64,000 bases of DNA from Bacteroidaceae bacterium (GTDB lineage: Bacteria > Bacteroidota > Bacteroidia > Bacteroidales > Bacteroidaceae): contig JAFSAT010000024.1 in NCBI GenBank assembly GCA_017442185.1, forward strand, positions 62,001 through 126,000. The letters run 5' to 3'. Within the stretch, counting starts at the first letter, position 1. Each line of letters begins with the position of its first letter. The notes beneath the pieces are model-generated. The model searched no databases and was not told the origin of the DNA. It saw only the letters and a program-made list of their open reading frames with translations. The position numbers and the translations under genes were made by a program. Of the stretch, positions 7,884 through 15,143 are shown in pieces.

Positions 7884-9272
7884 TTAAAAATCGTTGTTTT
7901 TTGATTGCTTTTTTATGAGAATATGCGAATTTAATCGTATGGTTGCAAACAGTATGATGCAGAGTGATGTAAGTGCTTCGGCTGTGGGAATAGCGAGCCA
8001 TGCTCCTTTTATTCCACATATCTCAGGCAGCAGCACGAAGCTGATTATTAAGAAAACGTATGCGCGAAGAGCTGTGAAAACGCTTGCTTGAAAGCCGCAT
8101 TTCACACTTTGAAGATAGCCTATAAAAGTGATGTTGATTGCCATGAAAAGCAGGCCGAGAGCAAACAGAGGCATACCCTCGCGGGCAATATCAAAGGTTG
8201 TGCAATTCTTCTCGTCCACAAACAGCTTGACAAGAGGCTCGGCAAACAAGCATATCAGTATAGTGGTTACAATGCTGCATGTAATAGCGACCGTTAGCGA
8301 AAGATGCAGTGTCGAGCGCACTCTCTCCCTGCGACGGGCGCCGTAGTCGTAGCTCACAATGGGTTGGGCAGCCTGTGCAATGGCATTGTTTATCATAAAG
8401 AACAGTGGGGTGCAGTAGCAGGCGATGCTGTATGCAGCCACCCCATCTTCACCTGCAAGGTGCACAAATACATAGTTGCCGCTAACGAGCATTAGTGATA
8501 TACCAACTTCGCCCAACAGCCCCGAAAGTCCCAATTTGCACTGTTTCCACAGTCTGTTGGCAATGTTCTCTCCGGTTGCAATAATGGTTGTTATATTAAT
8601 AAGGTGTATACGTTTGGTGAAAAACAGCATGTAAATGAGTATCATCGTTCCACCAACTATGCAGCTTATTGATGATGCTGCGGCTGCACCCATTATGCCC
8701 ATGTTAAGCGGATAGATGAACAAATAGTCCAGCAGGATGTTTAATCCTGTGCTCAGAAGTTCGCACCACATTGCAAATTTTGGAGCTCCGTCGAGCCGTA
8801 CATAGAACATTCCCGAAAACATAATGCAACTGAAGAGCATGCCCGGAGTAATCCACAGCATATATTCGCGCACCAAGGGAATGAGCGCCTGCGTACTGCC
8901 GAAAAGAGACCCTAACTGATTGGGAAACAGCATGAATATGACCGACATTATCACCACAATTGCCGACGATACAGCCAAAGCCGATGTAATCTCTCGGTCG
9001 GCCTCTTGTTTGCGACCCTCGGCCAGGGCGATTGACGCACGCACCGAAGCACCGATGCCGAACATCAGTGCAATACCCGTTACGAGCATAAAAACAGGAG
9101 CGGTTATATTTATGGCGGCAAGAGCATCGCTGCCTATGCGACGACCTACAAATATGCCATCGGTGACATTCATCACAGAGCCGGCGAACATCCCCATGAG
9201 TGTGGGAAAGAATATCTTCCTGAATAAATGCCCTGTCGACATGTTGTCAAAATCGAGTCTCTGCGGCGCCAT
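7884..9272 (-). CDS. MATE family efflux transporter
   Basis: Inner-membrane multidrug/toxin antiporter of the MATE (NorM/DinF-like) family, 462 residues, about 12 hydrophobic segments. The N-terminal STGHLFRKIFFPTLMGMFAGS and RRIGSDALAAINITAPVFML are typical of family loops, and VSYDYGARRRERVR is the corresponding motif in the second half. The frame is also open upstream to a TTG at 9317. That codon lies inside the -7 box, so the ATG at 9272 (MAPQRLDFDNMS) is preferred. The substrate cannot be read from sequence. It is monocistronic, because rpsA downstream has its own promoter. Confidence 0.9.
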   Translation of the reverse strand: MAPQRLDFDNMSTGHLFRKIFFPTLMGMFAGSVMNVTDGIFVGRRIGSDALAAINITAPVFMLVTGIALMFGIGASVRASIALAEGRKQEADREITSALAVSSAIVVIMSVIFMLFPNQLGSLFGSTQALIPLVREYMLWITPGMLFSCIMFSGMFYVRLDGAPKFAMWCELLSTGLNILLDYLFIYPLNMGIMGAAAASSISCIVGGTMILIYMLFFTKRIHLINITTIIATGENIANRLWKQCKLGLSGLLGEVGISLMLVSGNYVFVHLAGEDGVAAYSIACYCTPLFFMINNAIAQAAQPIVSYDYGARRRERVRSTLHLSLTVAITCSIVTTILICLFAEPLVKLFVDEKNCTTFDIAREGMPLFALGLLFMAINITFIGYLQSVKCGFQASVFTALRAYVFLIISFVLLPEICGIKGAWLAIPTAEALTSLCIILFATIRLNSHILIKKQSKNNDF

Positions 9273-9314
9273 TCTGTTTGTTGTGTGTTGGTGTGGATGT
9301 GTGAAATTTATTTG

Positions 9315-9346
9315 CAAAAATATTAAGAAACTGTTTAAATTTCCAA
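9315..9346 (-). promoter_or_regulatory. Promoter of the MATE gene (TTG - N21 - TATTTTTG)
   Basis: On the minus strand, TATTTTTG at 9322-9315 is preceded after 21 nt by TTGG at 9346-9343. This gives a leader of about 40 nt to the chosen ATG and excludes the upstream TTG start. Confidence 0.6.
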
Positions 9347-9421
9347 TAAATTTTTTCTTAATAGAAGCAGTATTGTTTGTTTTGCCATTTTTTATAGAGA
9401 AAAAAATGTCTGTTTCTCTCT

Positions 9422-9516
9422 TTTTTGTGGTTGCATAGCTCGCTATGCGCCCTTAAAAAATAAATAAACATCCTATTTTTGCTCTATAAAAAAAATGGTG
9501 ATATAAATTTAAACAA
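9422..9516 (+). repeat. Second intergenic repeat family, copy 1 (upstream of marC)
   Basis: A 26-bp block TTTTTGTGGTTGCATAGC... (9422-9447), which contains the small palindrome GCATAG-CTCG-CTATGC, is followed after 52 nt by GATATAAATTTAAACAA (9500-9516). The same two blocks at nearly the same spacing (51 nt) occur at 55224-55317. Between the blocks the copies are still partly alignable. Confidence 0.75.
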
Positions 9517-9569
9517 TTTCTAAAAATTATTCTGATATTATTATTATCTTCGTACCAAATATTGGAACT

Positions 9570-10187
9570 ATGGAACTGTTTGCCGATTTTAACCTTATGC
9601 ACTTTTTGAGTGCCTTTATAGTGATGTTCGCCATCATTGACCCTGTTGGAACAATGCCAATCATTGTGGGGATACGCGAGAGTGGTAAAAGAATCGACGC
9701 TGGAAAGGCGGTGTTATACTCTTTCTCGTTAATGATTCTCTTCTTTTATTTAGGCGATTGGATGCTCAGCCTTTTTGGAGTAGACATTAACTCCTTTGCT
9801 GTGGCAGGTGCTCTCATCCTTTTTCTGATGGGTCTTGAAATGGTGCTCGGAATAGAGATTTTCAAGGATTATGGCGAACTTGCCGGCAATGCCACATATC
9901 TGCCTGTGGTGTTCCCGTTGTTGGCCGGTCCGGGTTCTTTCACCACGCTTCTTTCGTTGAAAGCCGAGTATGCCACATTGAATATATTCCTCGGGCTGAT
10001 GTTGAATGCCGTGGTTGTGTATCTTGCGCTTAAGTTCACCACAAAAGCACAGAAGATGTTGGGGCGCAGCGGAGTATATTTTATGAAAAAGTTCTTCGGA
10101 GTTATTCTTTTGGCAATATCTGTGAAATTGTTTACTTCAAATCTCTCATTTTTGATAGGGCAAATCTCTTCTGCCGGTGTTAATTGA
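9570..10187 (+). CDS. MarC family integral membrane protein
   Basis: 205 residues with about six transmembrane segments. The N-terminal motif MFAIIDPVGTMPIIVGI matches the MarC/UPF0056 family signature (IDPxGxxP). FPLLAGPGSFTTLLSL is the matching second half-repeat signature. MarC proteins are inner-membrane proteins of unresolved function; the old multiple-antibiotic-resistance assignment was not upheld. A TATCTTCG at 9545-9552 is a likely -7 box only about 17 nt before the ATG. A 95-bp repeat lies just upstream. The stop codon is 11 nt from the convergent thioredoxin gene, with no terminator hairpin in between. Confidence 0.9.
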   Translation: MELFADFNLMHFLSAFIVMFAIIDPVGTMPIIVGIRESGKRIDAGKAVLYSFSLMILFFYLGDWMLSLFGVDINSFAVAGALILFLMGLEMVLGIEIFKDYGELAGNATYLPVVFPLLAGPGSFTTLLSLKAEYATLNIFLGLMLNAVVVYLALKFTTKAQKMLGRSGVYFMKKFFGVILLAISVKLFTSNLSFLIGQISSAGVN

Positions 10188-10198
10188 CGGATTGTAAA

Positions 10199-12601
10199 TT
10201 ACTCTGCGCTTAATTTTTTAATAATCTCTTCGATACCGTAGAGATTGCGAAGGTCTGCATTGATATCGAGGATATTACCCTGCTTGTCGACGATTTTGTA
10301 CGTTGGATAGCCTTGTACCTTCAGGAATGTCTCTATCTTGTCTTGTTGAATCTCGGGAAGATTGTAATGGTGCACATTTTCGCCTGTTGCATCGTATTTC
10401 TTTATTGTGCTTTCCCATATTTTCCGGTCGCTTTTGTTTGCAAGGTAGAGATATGCAACATCGTATTTATTCAGGCGTTCATATTGTTCTTGTGAGTGCG
10501 CGAGCGCTGCTTTGCATGGGCCGCACCACACTCCCCATACATCTATAACAACCACTTTCCCTTTCAACGGCTCCAATAACTTGCGCAGAATCTCTTTCCC
10601 ATCGGACAGGTCTGCCGCAGTGTTGTTGCTGTGCAGGCTGGCTGCGTGGCGCAATTCTTTGTTGTTTAATGCGATGTATTTGTCGTTCTCGTGTTTGATA
10701 GCCTCTTTCACACATTCCAGCTTTACATTCTCTTCGATATATTGCATGGCAAATGGGGAGAGCGGCTCATGGTATAGGTCGAAACTGCTGTATAATTTGC
10801 GTGCAATAAGAATGTCTTTCATAGTGCTGCTATATTGCTGCTCTTCGGCAATGTTCGATGCAATGTATGTTCCGAACATGGGCCTTTCTGCTTTTATGAT
10901 GTTTACAATATCATCACGCTCAACTATGGCTTTGGCCTGCAGGGCTATCTCGCTTGAGTCCAATTCTTCTATTTGCCGGTAAAGCTCGTCGGTGTTTATA
11001 GCGTTTTTATGTGCCTCGTATAGTTTATGGTATTTTTCGGCCCACTCTTTCACAGTGGCAATCTCATTATCGGTAAGCATGATTTTCCCTGCATCGCGAT
11101 AGCGCTTAAAGATGTCCGGGTATATTTTTTTATAATCCAATACGCTTATCTGTCCTATTCTGTAGCCGCAGTAGGCGATTGTTTTGTCGTAAAGAATGTC
11201 ATTCAGCAGAGTGCTGTAATCTCGATACAATGTATATGTTGGCTCGGGTTGGGATTTTAACAGATTGTGTATGAAGTTCCGGTACTCGTCGGTGAGATTT
11301 TTATCTTTTATCCGGTAAACTGCCTGCATCATGGAAGATGCAAATTGGCATCTGTAATTATTGCTGACATATTCTCTGTATCGTTCGGATAGTGTGGGAT
11401 GTTTTTCGAGCTTTCTTGCAAATGCCTCCTCGGTCTCTTGAAGCTGTGGAAGATACATTTCCAATACTTCGGTGGCTGTTGTTGGCTTTTCGGTGTTCTC
11501 GTCATATATGTAGAATCCGTTCCAAGGTATAGGATGTGTGAGAATCTCATTTTGGAGTCGTGCGTTTTTACCCATGAAAAGTTTGTGTCCTTTCTCAAAG
11601 TCGTAGAGAAGGAAATATGTCTCTCCAGCTTCCAAAATGTTGCGTATATATGTAATATTCCAATCCATAAACACCTCGGAACTGTTTAGAAGTGGTATTT
11701 TTATTGTGAAACGGCCAAGGGTATCAAGCCTGCAGATGTACTCTTCGTTTTCAGCTTTTAGGATATTCTTTATGGTTGCTTTGTAGATGTCTGTTCTTGC
11801 TTTCTTATGTTTCGGTATTCCGCGTAACCAGCCTGTTAGCGTAACTGTGTCGCCTTGTCGGTAGCCTGTGTCTTTGAATCCTGTGTTTTTGTCGTGTTGC
11901 GGATAGTCGGGCAGTGTGATGCTGCTTATAAGGCTGTATTCGGACTTTTTATTGCCTATGGTAATACTTCGGTGGCTGTTTTTTGCTTTCCCCACTTTTA
12001 TGGCAATCTTTTCTCCGTTGCTCTCCAGCAGAAATTCATATTTGTCGCCTTTCTGCTTTTGTTGTACGTAATTCCAGAAGCGGCAATCGTATATTGCGTA
12101 CTCTTTATAAAAAGCAATGTCCCATTCGCCTGTGTCACTGTTTCGCCATGCCGAGGGGAACAGTTGTTTTGCCTTTGTGTCGCTGTTCTCGATTCCCATG
12201 ATGCAGTAATCTCCTTCGGCGTCTCCCTCTTTAAAGTCGAATTTTTCGGTTTTTAGTGGCAATGGCTCAAAATGGAATACAACGTCTGCTGCTCCGTTGT
12301 TGGTTAGGTATGTCTCTTCACCAAGTTCAATCCCTTGGCAGCTGCGGACGGGGTAGCGTTTGCCGGCGGCCTGCAGATATGTCCCTTTAGAGAAGCGCAA
12401 CCAACTGTCGGGGCGGTGGGACAGGTGCATGTATACGCGTGTCTCTTCTTTGGAAAATTCTACACGTGTAATCTCGGCCAGAGTGCTGAAATATCCCTCG
12501 ATAAGATTGTTTTTGTCTGCTGCCGGTTGCTCCCAGATTACTTGTGATTGCACTGTGGTTGTAATGAGTATTATGCCTATAAGTGTTACGAAAGTTCTCA
12601 T
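10199..12601 (-). CDS. Large exported TlpA-type thioredoxin-fold protein
   Basis: 800 residues with a Sec signal peptide (MRTFVTLIGIILITTTVQS). The thioredoxin-like domain is at the C-terminus (about residues 660-800), with VIDVWGVWCGPCKAAL and the CxxC pair near residue 690. The long N-terminal part (about 640 residues) is mixed beta and alpha and has no motif I recognise. TlpA-like proteins reduce or exchange disulfides in the periplasm. Bacteroidales carry many such paralogues with large extra domains whose partners are unknown. The upstream gene 12645-13925 encodes another TlpA-type protein, 43 nt away, so the two are probably co-transcribed. At 800 residues it is unusually long for the family. 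Confidence 0.82.
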   Translation of the reverse strand: MRTFVTLIGIILITTTVQSQVIWEQPAADKNNLIEGYFSTLAEITRVEFSKEETRVYMHLSHRPDSWLRFSKGTYLQAAGKRYPVRSCQGIELGEETYLTNNGAADVVFHFEPLPLKTEKFDFKEGDAEGDYCIMGIENSDTKAKQLFPSAWRNSDTGEWDIAFYKEYAIYDCRFWNYVQQKQKGDKYEFLLESNGEKIAIKVGKAKNSHRSITIGNKKSEYSLISSITLPDYPQHDKNTGFKDTGYRQGDTVTLTGWLRGIPKHKKARTDIYKATIKNILKAENEEYICRLDTLGRFTIKIPLLNSSEVFMDWNITYIRNILEAGETYFLLYDFEKGHKLFMGKNARLQNEILTHPIPWNGFYIYDENTEKPTTATEVLEMYLPQLQETEEAFARKLEKHPTLSERYREYVSNNYRCQFASSMMQAVYRIKDKNLTDEYRNFIHNLLKSQPEPTYTLYRDYSTLLNDILYDKTIAYCGYRIGQISVLDYKKIYPDIFKRYRDAGKIMLTDNEIATVKEWAEKYHKLYEAHKNAINTDELYRQIEELDSSEIALQAKAIVERDDIVNIIKAERPMFGTYIASNIAEEQQYSSTMKDILIARKLYSSFDLYHEPLSPFAMQYIEENVKLECVKEAIKHENDKYIALNNKELRHAASLHSNNTAADLSDGKEILRKLLEPLKGKVVVIDVWGVWCGPCKAALAHSQEQYERLNKYDVAYLYLANKSDRKIWESTIKKYDATGENVHHYNLPEIQQDKIETFLKVQGYPTYKIVDKQGNILDINADLRNLYGIEEIIKKLSAE

Positions 12602-12644
12602 TGAGCATCCTTTTTTTTGTTGTTTGTCATGTGTCTTGTTTTTT

Positions 12645-13925
12645 CTATTCTTTGTAGAGCTTCTCCTCTATAATTTTTTCAATCTCTTCGGCTGTGGCTC
12701 CTATTGCAAGAATTGTGCCATCGCGGTCTATGAGGAATATCTCTCCACCTCCTGGTATGCCGTAGCGCTCCCATATACTGTTTGTTCCTCTGAGTGCAAG
12801 CAGGTTGAGCCATGGATAGCCGTCTTTTTCTATTGCGCGCTGCATATCGGCACTTTCAAGTTCGGATGCAATACCTACAATGGTAAATCCTTTCTCTTTA
12901 TATTTGTTGTAGAGGGGAATAAAGCTCATTGATGTTCGACGGCAGGGACCGCACCAAGATGCCCAAAAATCTATTACAGCTATCTTGCCCTCTATCTCTT
13001 TTGAGAGAGTGTGGTTGATGCCGCTCAGGTCGGGTAGTGTGAAGTCGATGAACCGTGTGCCCACTTGCACGCTCAACGAGGTTATCCAGTTGCGCAGTGT
13101 CTTTGTCATGTTGCTTGTGGGGAATTTTTGCTCGTATATGTTCTCAAAAAGTTCGATGTATGGTTGTTTGGTTGCTTGGTCTTTATTTTGCAGTATGTGT
13201 TTTTTGTCTTTTAGCAAAAAGAGGCTCACCATTGTGTGGTTGTTGCGTATGTAGTTAAGTTCGTGGGCTGTCATCTGTTCATAAACTTTGTCTGCCTTTT
13301 CTGCAAGAGCTGTATATTCGGGTGTGTAAAGGCGTCCCTCTTTTTCCATCTGCTTAAGTTGAGCACTCAGGGTTTTGAGCGAGTCGCGGTCTTGACACTC
13401 ATCGTAGAGCTTTTTTAGTATGTAGCCTTCGGGGGTGAATATTTTACCTGTTTTTTCTAAAGAGTCTTTTTCTTGTCTCAGTGGAGTATAGTAAAGTTCT
13501 TCTTTTTTTCTTTTATATGATATAAGTTCTTTGTTAAGTGGGGTTTCGGAGTGTAATGTGGGGCTTGGGGCATCGTCTATTGCGCGACCGTAAAATGTTG
13601 CATACACGTTGCCTTCTTCGGCAAAAAAGTTTAATGCGTACCAGCAACCGTTGTTGTAATCTTCTAAGGCTACAAGGTCGTACATCTCGATTGTGTTGGT
13701 GTAAAAGTCATGGGAGAAGCGTCCTTCGTGTACCCTGATTGTATCGGCGGGGAGCACTCGCATGTCGCCATCGTTAATCACAAGCAGTATACCTGTTATG
13801 GTGTTGTCTTTTACTTCGCCCTCTATGTGGCAATGGATTTTTTTATCGTTGATGGTTGTAGTTTGTTGAGCTTCTGCTGCAAATATTATATGCAGTGTGA
13901 TAATAATGATAAATAGTCTGTTCAT
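12645..13925 (-). CDS. TlpA-type thiol:disulfide oxidoreductase with DUF4369-like N-terminal part
   Basis: 426 residues with an N-terminal signal peptide (MNRLFIIIITLHIIFAAEA). The N-terminal third is beta-rich (CHIEGEVKDNTITGILLVI) and resembles DUF4369, the domain usual before TlpA domains in Bacteroidales. A helical linker follows. The thioredoxin fold occupies about residues 290-420, with VIDFWASWCGPCRRTS (CxxC near residue 323) and the cis-Pro region YGIPGGGEIFLIDRDG. It is likely a periplasmic disulfide reductase, first gene of a two-gene unit. A -7 box lies at 13954-13961. Confidence 0.87.
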   Translation of the reverse strand: MNRLFIIIITLHIIFAAEAQQTTTINDKKIHCHIEGEVKDNTITGILLVINDGDMRVLPADTIRVHEGRFSHDFYTNTIEMYDLVALEDYNNGCWYALNFFAEEGNVYATFYGRAIDDAPSPTLHSETPLNKELISYKRKKEELYYTPLRQEKDSLEKTGKIFTPEGYILKKLYDECQDRDSLKTLSAQLKQMEKEGRLYTPEYTALAEKADKVYEQMTAHELNYIRNNHTMVSLFLLKDKKHILQNKDQATKQPYIELFENIYEQKFPTSNMTKTLRNWITSLSVQVGTRFIDFTLPDLSGINHTLSKEIEGKIAVIDFWASWCGPCRRTSMSFIPLYNKYKEKGFTIVGIASELESADMQRAIEKDGYPWLNLLALRGTNSIWERYGIPGGGEIFLIDRDGTILAIGATAEEIEKIIEEKLYKE

Positions 13926-13953
13926 TTTATTTATATTTTTGGCCTTTATGTGA

Positions 13954-13961
13954 CAAAGATA
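13954..13961 (-). promoter_or_regulatory. Putative promoter -7 box (TATCTTTG) for the thioredoxin pair
   Basis: TATCTTTG on the minus strand, 28 nt upstream of the start of the 426-residue TlpA-type protein. No -33 box is evident. Confidence 0.5.
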
Positions 13962-14130
13962 AATATTGTTAATTACTCTATATTATTTTTAGGTTATTTA
14001 AAATTTACTGCTTCTTTTGTTGTATTAACGCTATGATATGTTTTATAATAAGACGAAATTTTGTCTCTTTTGTGACACTGTGAATGTGTGTTTTTTATGT
14101 GTGGTATGAGATTTTTTCTCTTTTACGGGG

Positions 14131-14183
14131 AATAAAAAGATAAGCAAGCTTTATTTTATTTCGCTCGTTTGTTGCTATATTTG
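14131..14183 (+). repeat. Array B: single, partly degenerate unit of the promoter-like repeat
   Basis: AATAAAAAGATAAGC-AA-GCTTTATT, followed by TTATTTCGCTCGTTTG and TATATTTG (14176-14183). The left arm is interrupted compared with the copies at 2098 and 46358. The -7 box is 39 nt upstream of the DUF1573 start. The rest of the 300-bp gap from 13926 is AT-rich without other visible features. Confidence 0.75.
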
Positions 14184-14222
14184 CAAATAGTGTATAGAAT
14201 TGTGTTAATTTAGTTTATAATT

Positions 14223-14612
14223 ATGCCTCGCAAGTTTCTGCTTATATTGCTATTATTCTTGTGGCTGCCTGCTGTGATGGTTGCGCAGGCAGTTGTGCGG
14301 TTTCCTGAAATGGTGCATGACTTTGGCGAGGTGTGTGAGGCTTCCGATTCGCTAACCTGTGTGTTTGACGTTGTAAATGTAGGAGATAGACCTCTGCACA
14401 TCGAGGGGGTATATGTAAGTTGCGGCTGTACGGTTGCCACTTATTCGCAGGAGGCGGTGATGCCGGGTAAGGCAGGTGCTGTGTATGTTACTTTTTTTCC
14501 TAAAGACCTCGACGGACTATATTTAAAGAGTATATATGTATATACGAATACTCTTCCGCGCAAGAACGTGGTGCGTATCAAGGCGAGAGTGGTACCTGAA
14601 AAGAAGGATTAA
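14223..14612 (+). CDS. Exported DUF1573-domain protein
   Basis: 129 residues with a signal peptide (MPRKFLLILLLFLWLPAVMVAQ). The rest is a single DUF1573 / ASH-like beta-sandwich. Its hallmarks are HDFGEV near residue 35, FDVVNVGDRPLHIEGV, the VSCGCTVA motif, and the closing IYVYTNTLPRKNVVRIKARV. DUF1573 proteins are abundant in Bacteroidales and their function is not established; the fold suggests protein-protein binding in the periplasm. The promoter-like repeat lies directly upstream. Only 3 nt separate its stop from the convergent AraC-type gene, with no hairpin between them. Confidence 0.85.
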   Translation: MPRKFLLILLLFLWLPAVMVAQAVVRFPEMVHDFGEVCEASDSLTCVFDVVNVGDRPLHIEGVYVSCGCTVATYSQEAVMPGKAGAVYVTFFPKDLDGLYLKSIYVYTNTLPRKNVVRIKARVVPEKKD

Positions 14613-14615
14613 GGA

Positions 14616-14966
14616 TTAGAGATTCTGCTTCTTGAAGTAATCGCTTGCAGTTACTCCATACCTTTTTACGAATGCTCTGCGGAATGAAAGTGTGCAGTTG
14701 AACCCGCAATGATCGGCTAAGGTGCTTATGCGTGCTTGGGGATTCTCGCTTTTCAGTTTGACAAAGTGTGCCAACCTCAGGCTGTTGAGCAGGTATGGGA
14801 ATTTAACTCCTAATTCTTCGTTTACGAATTTTGATGCGTAGCTGCGGTTTGTGCCAAGGTCGGCTGCAAACTGAATTATTGAGTAATTCTTATCGAGGAA
14901 AAAAGGCTTTTTCTCATTCAACAGTTGCATATATCTTTGCCTGATATCTTTTGCTGTATACCCCAT
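14616..14966 (-). CDS. Stand-alone AraC-type DNA-binding protein
   Basis: 116 residues from the ATG at 14966. The frame is open upstream to a GTG at 15023, but that extension overlaps a CATCTTTG that looks like a -7 box. The protein consists only of an AraC/XylS double helix-turn-helix domain. The first HTH is SIIQFAADLGTNRSYASKFV. The second includes ISTLADHCGFNCTLSFRRAF and the end signature KRYGVTASDYFKKQ. No sensor or receiver domain is present. It is encoded 177 nt downstream of the TPR/receiver/AraC regulator on the same strand. It could be a small transcription factor in its own right or a remnant of a longer hybrid regulator. Confidence 0.78.
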   Translation of the reverse strand: MGYTAKDIRQRYMQLLNEKKPFFLDKNYSIIQFAADLGTNRSYASKFVNEELGVKFPYLLNSLRLAHFVKLKSENPQARISTLADHCGFNCTLSFRRAFVKRYGVTASDYFKKQNL

Positions 14967-15143
14967 TTTTTTATATTTTTCCAATATGCAAAGATGGTAA
15001 TAATGCGGGGTGTTCTTTTTCACTGAGGCGATTTAGGTTTTAACTGTAATGACAAAATTCGCCCCTCGTGTGTCTGAGGAGCGATTTTAACTGTTGAGCC
15101 AAGGATTCTCTTTGGTGGCTTGTGTGGTTTGCACAGTTTTATC

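Noticed and set aside
9273-9317. N-terminal extension of the MATE protein from a TTG
   Set aside because: The TTG lies inside the -7 box TATTTTTG, so it would not be transcribed.
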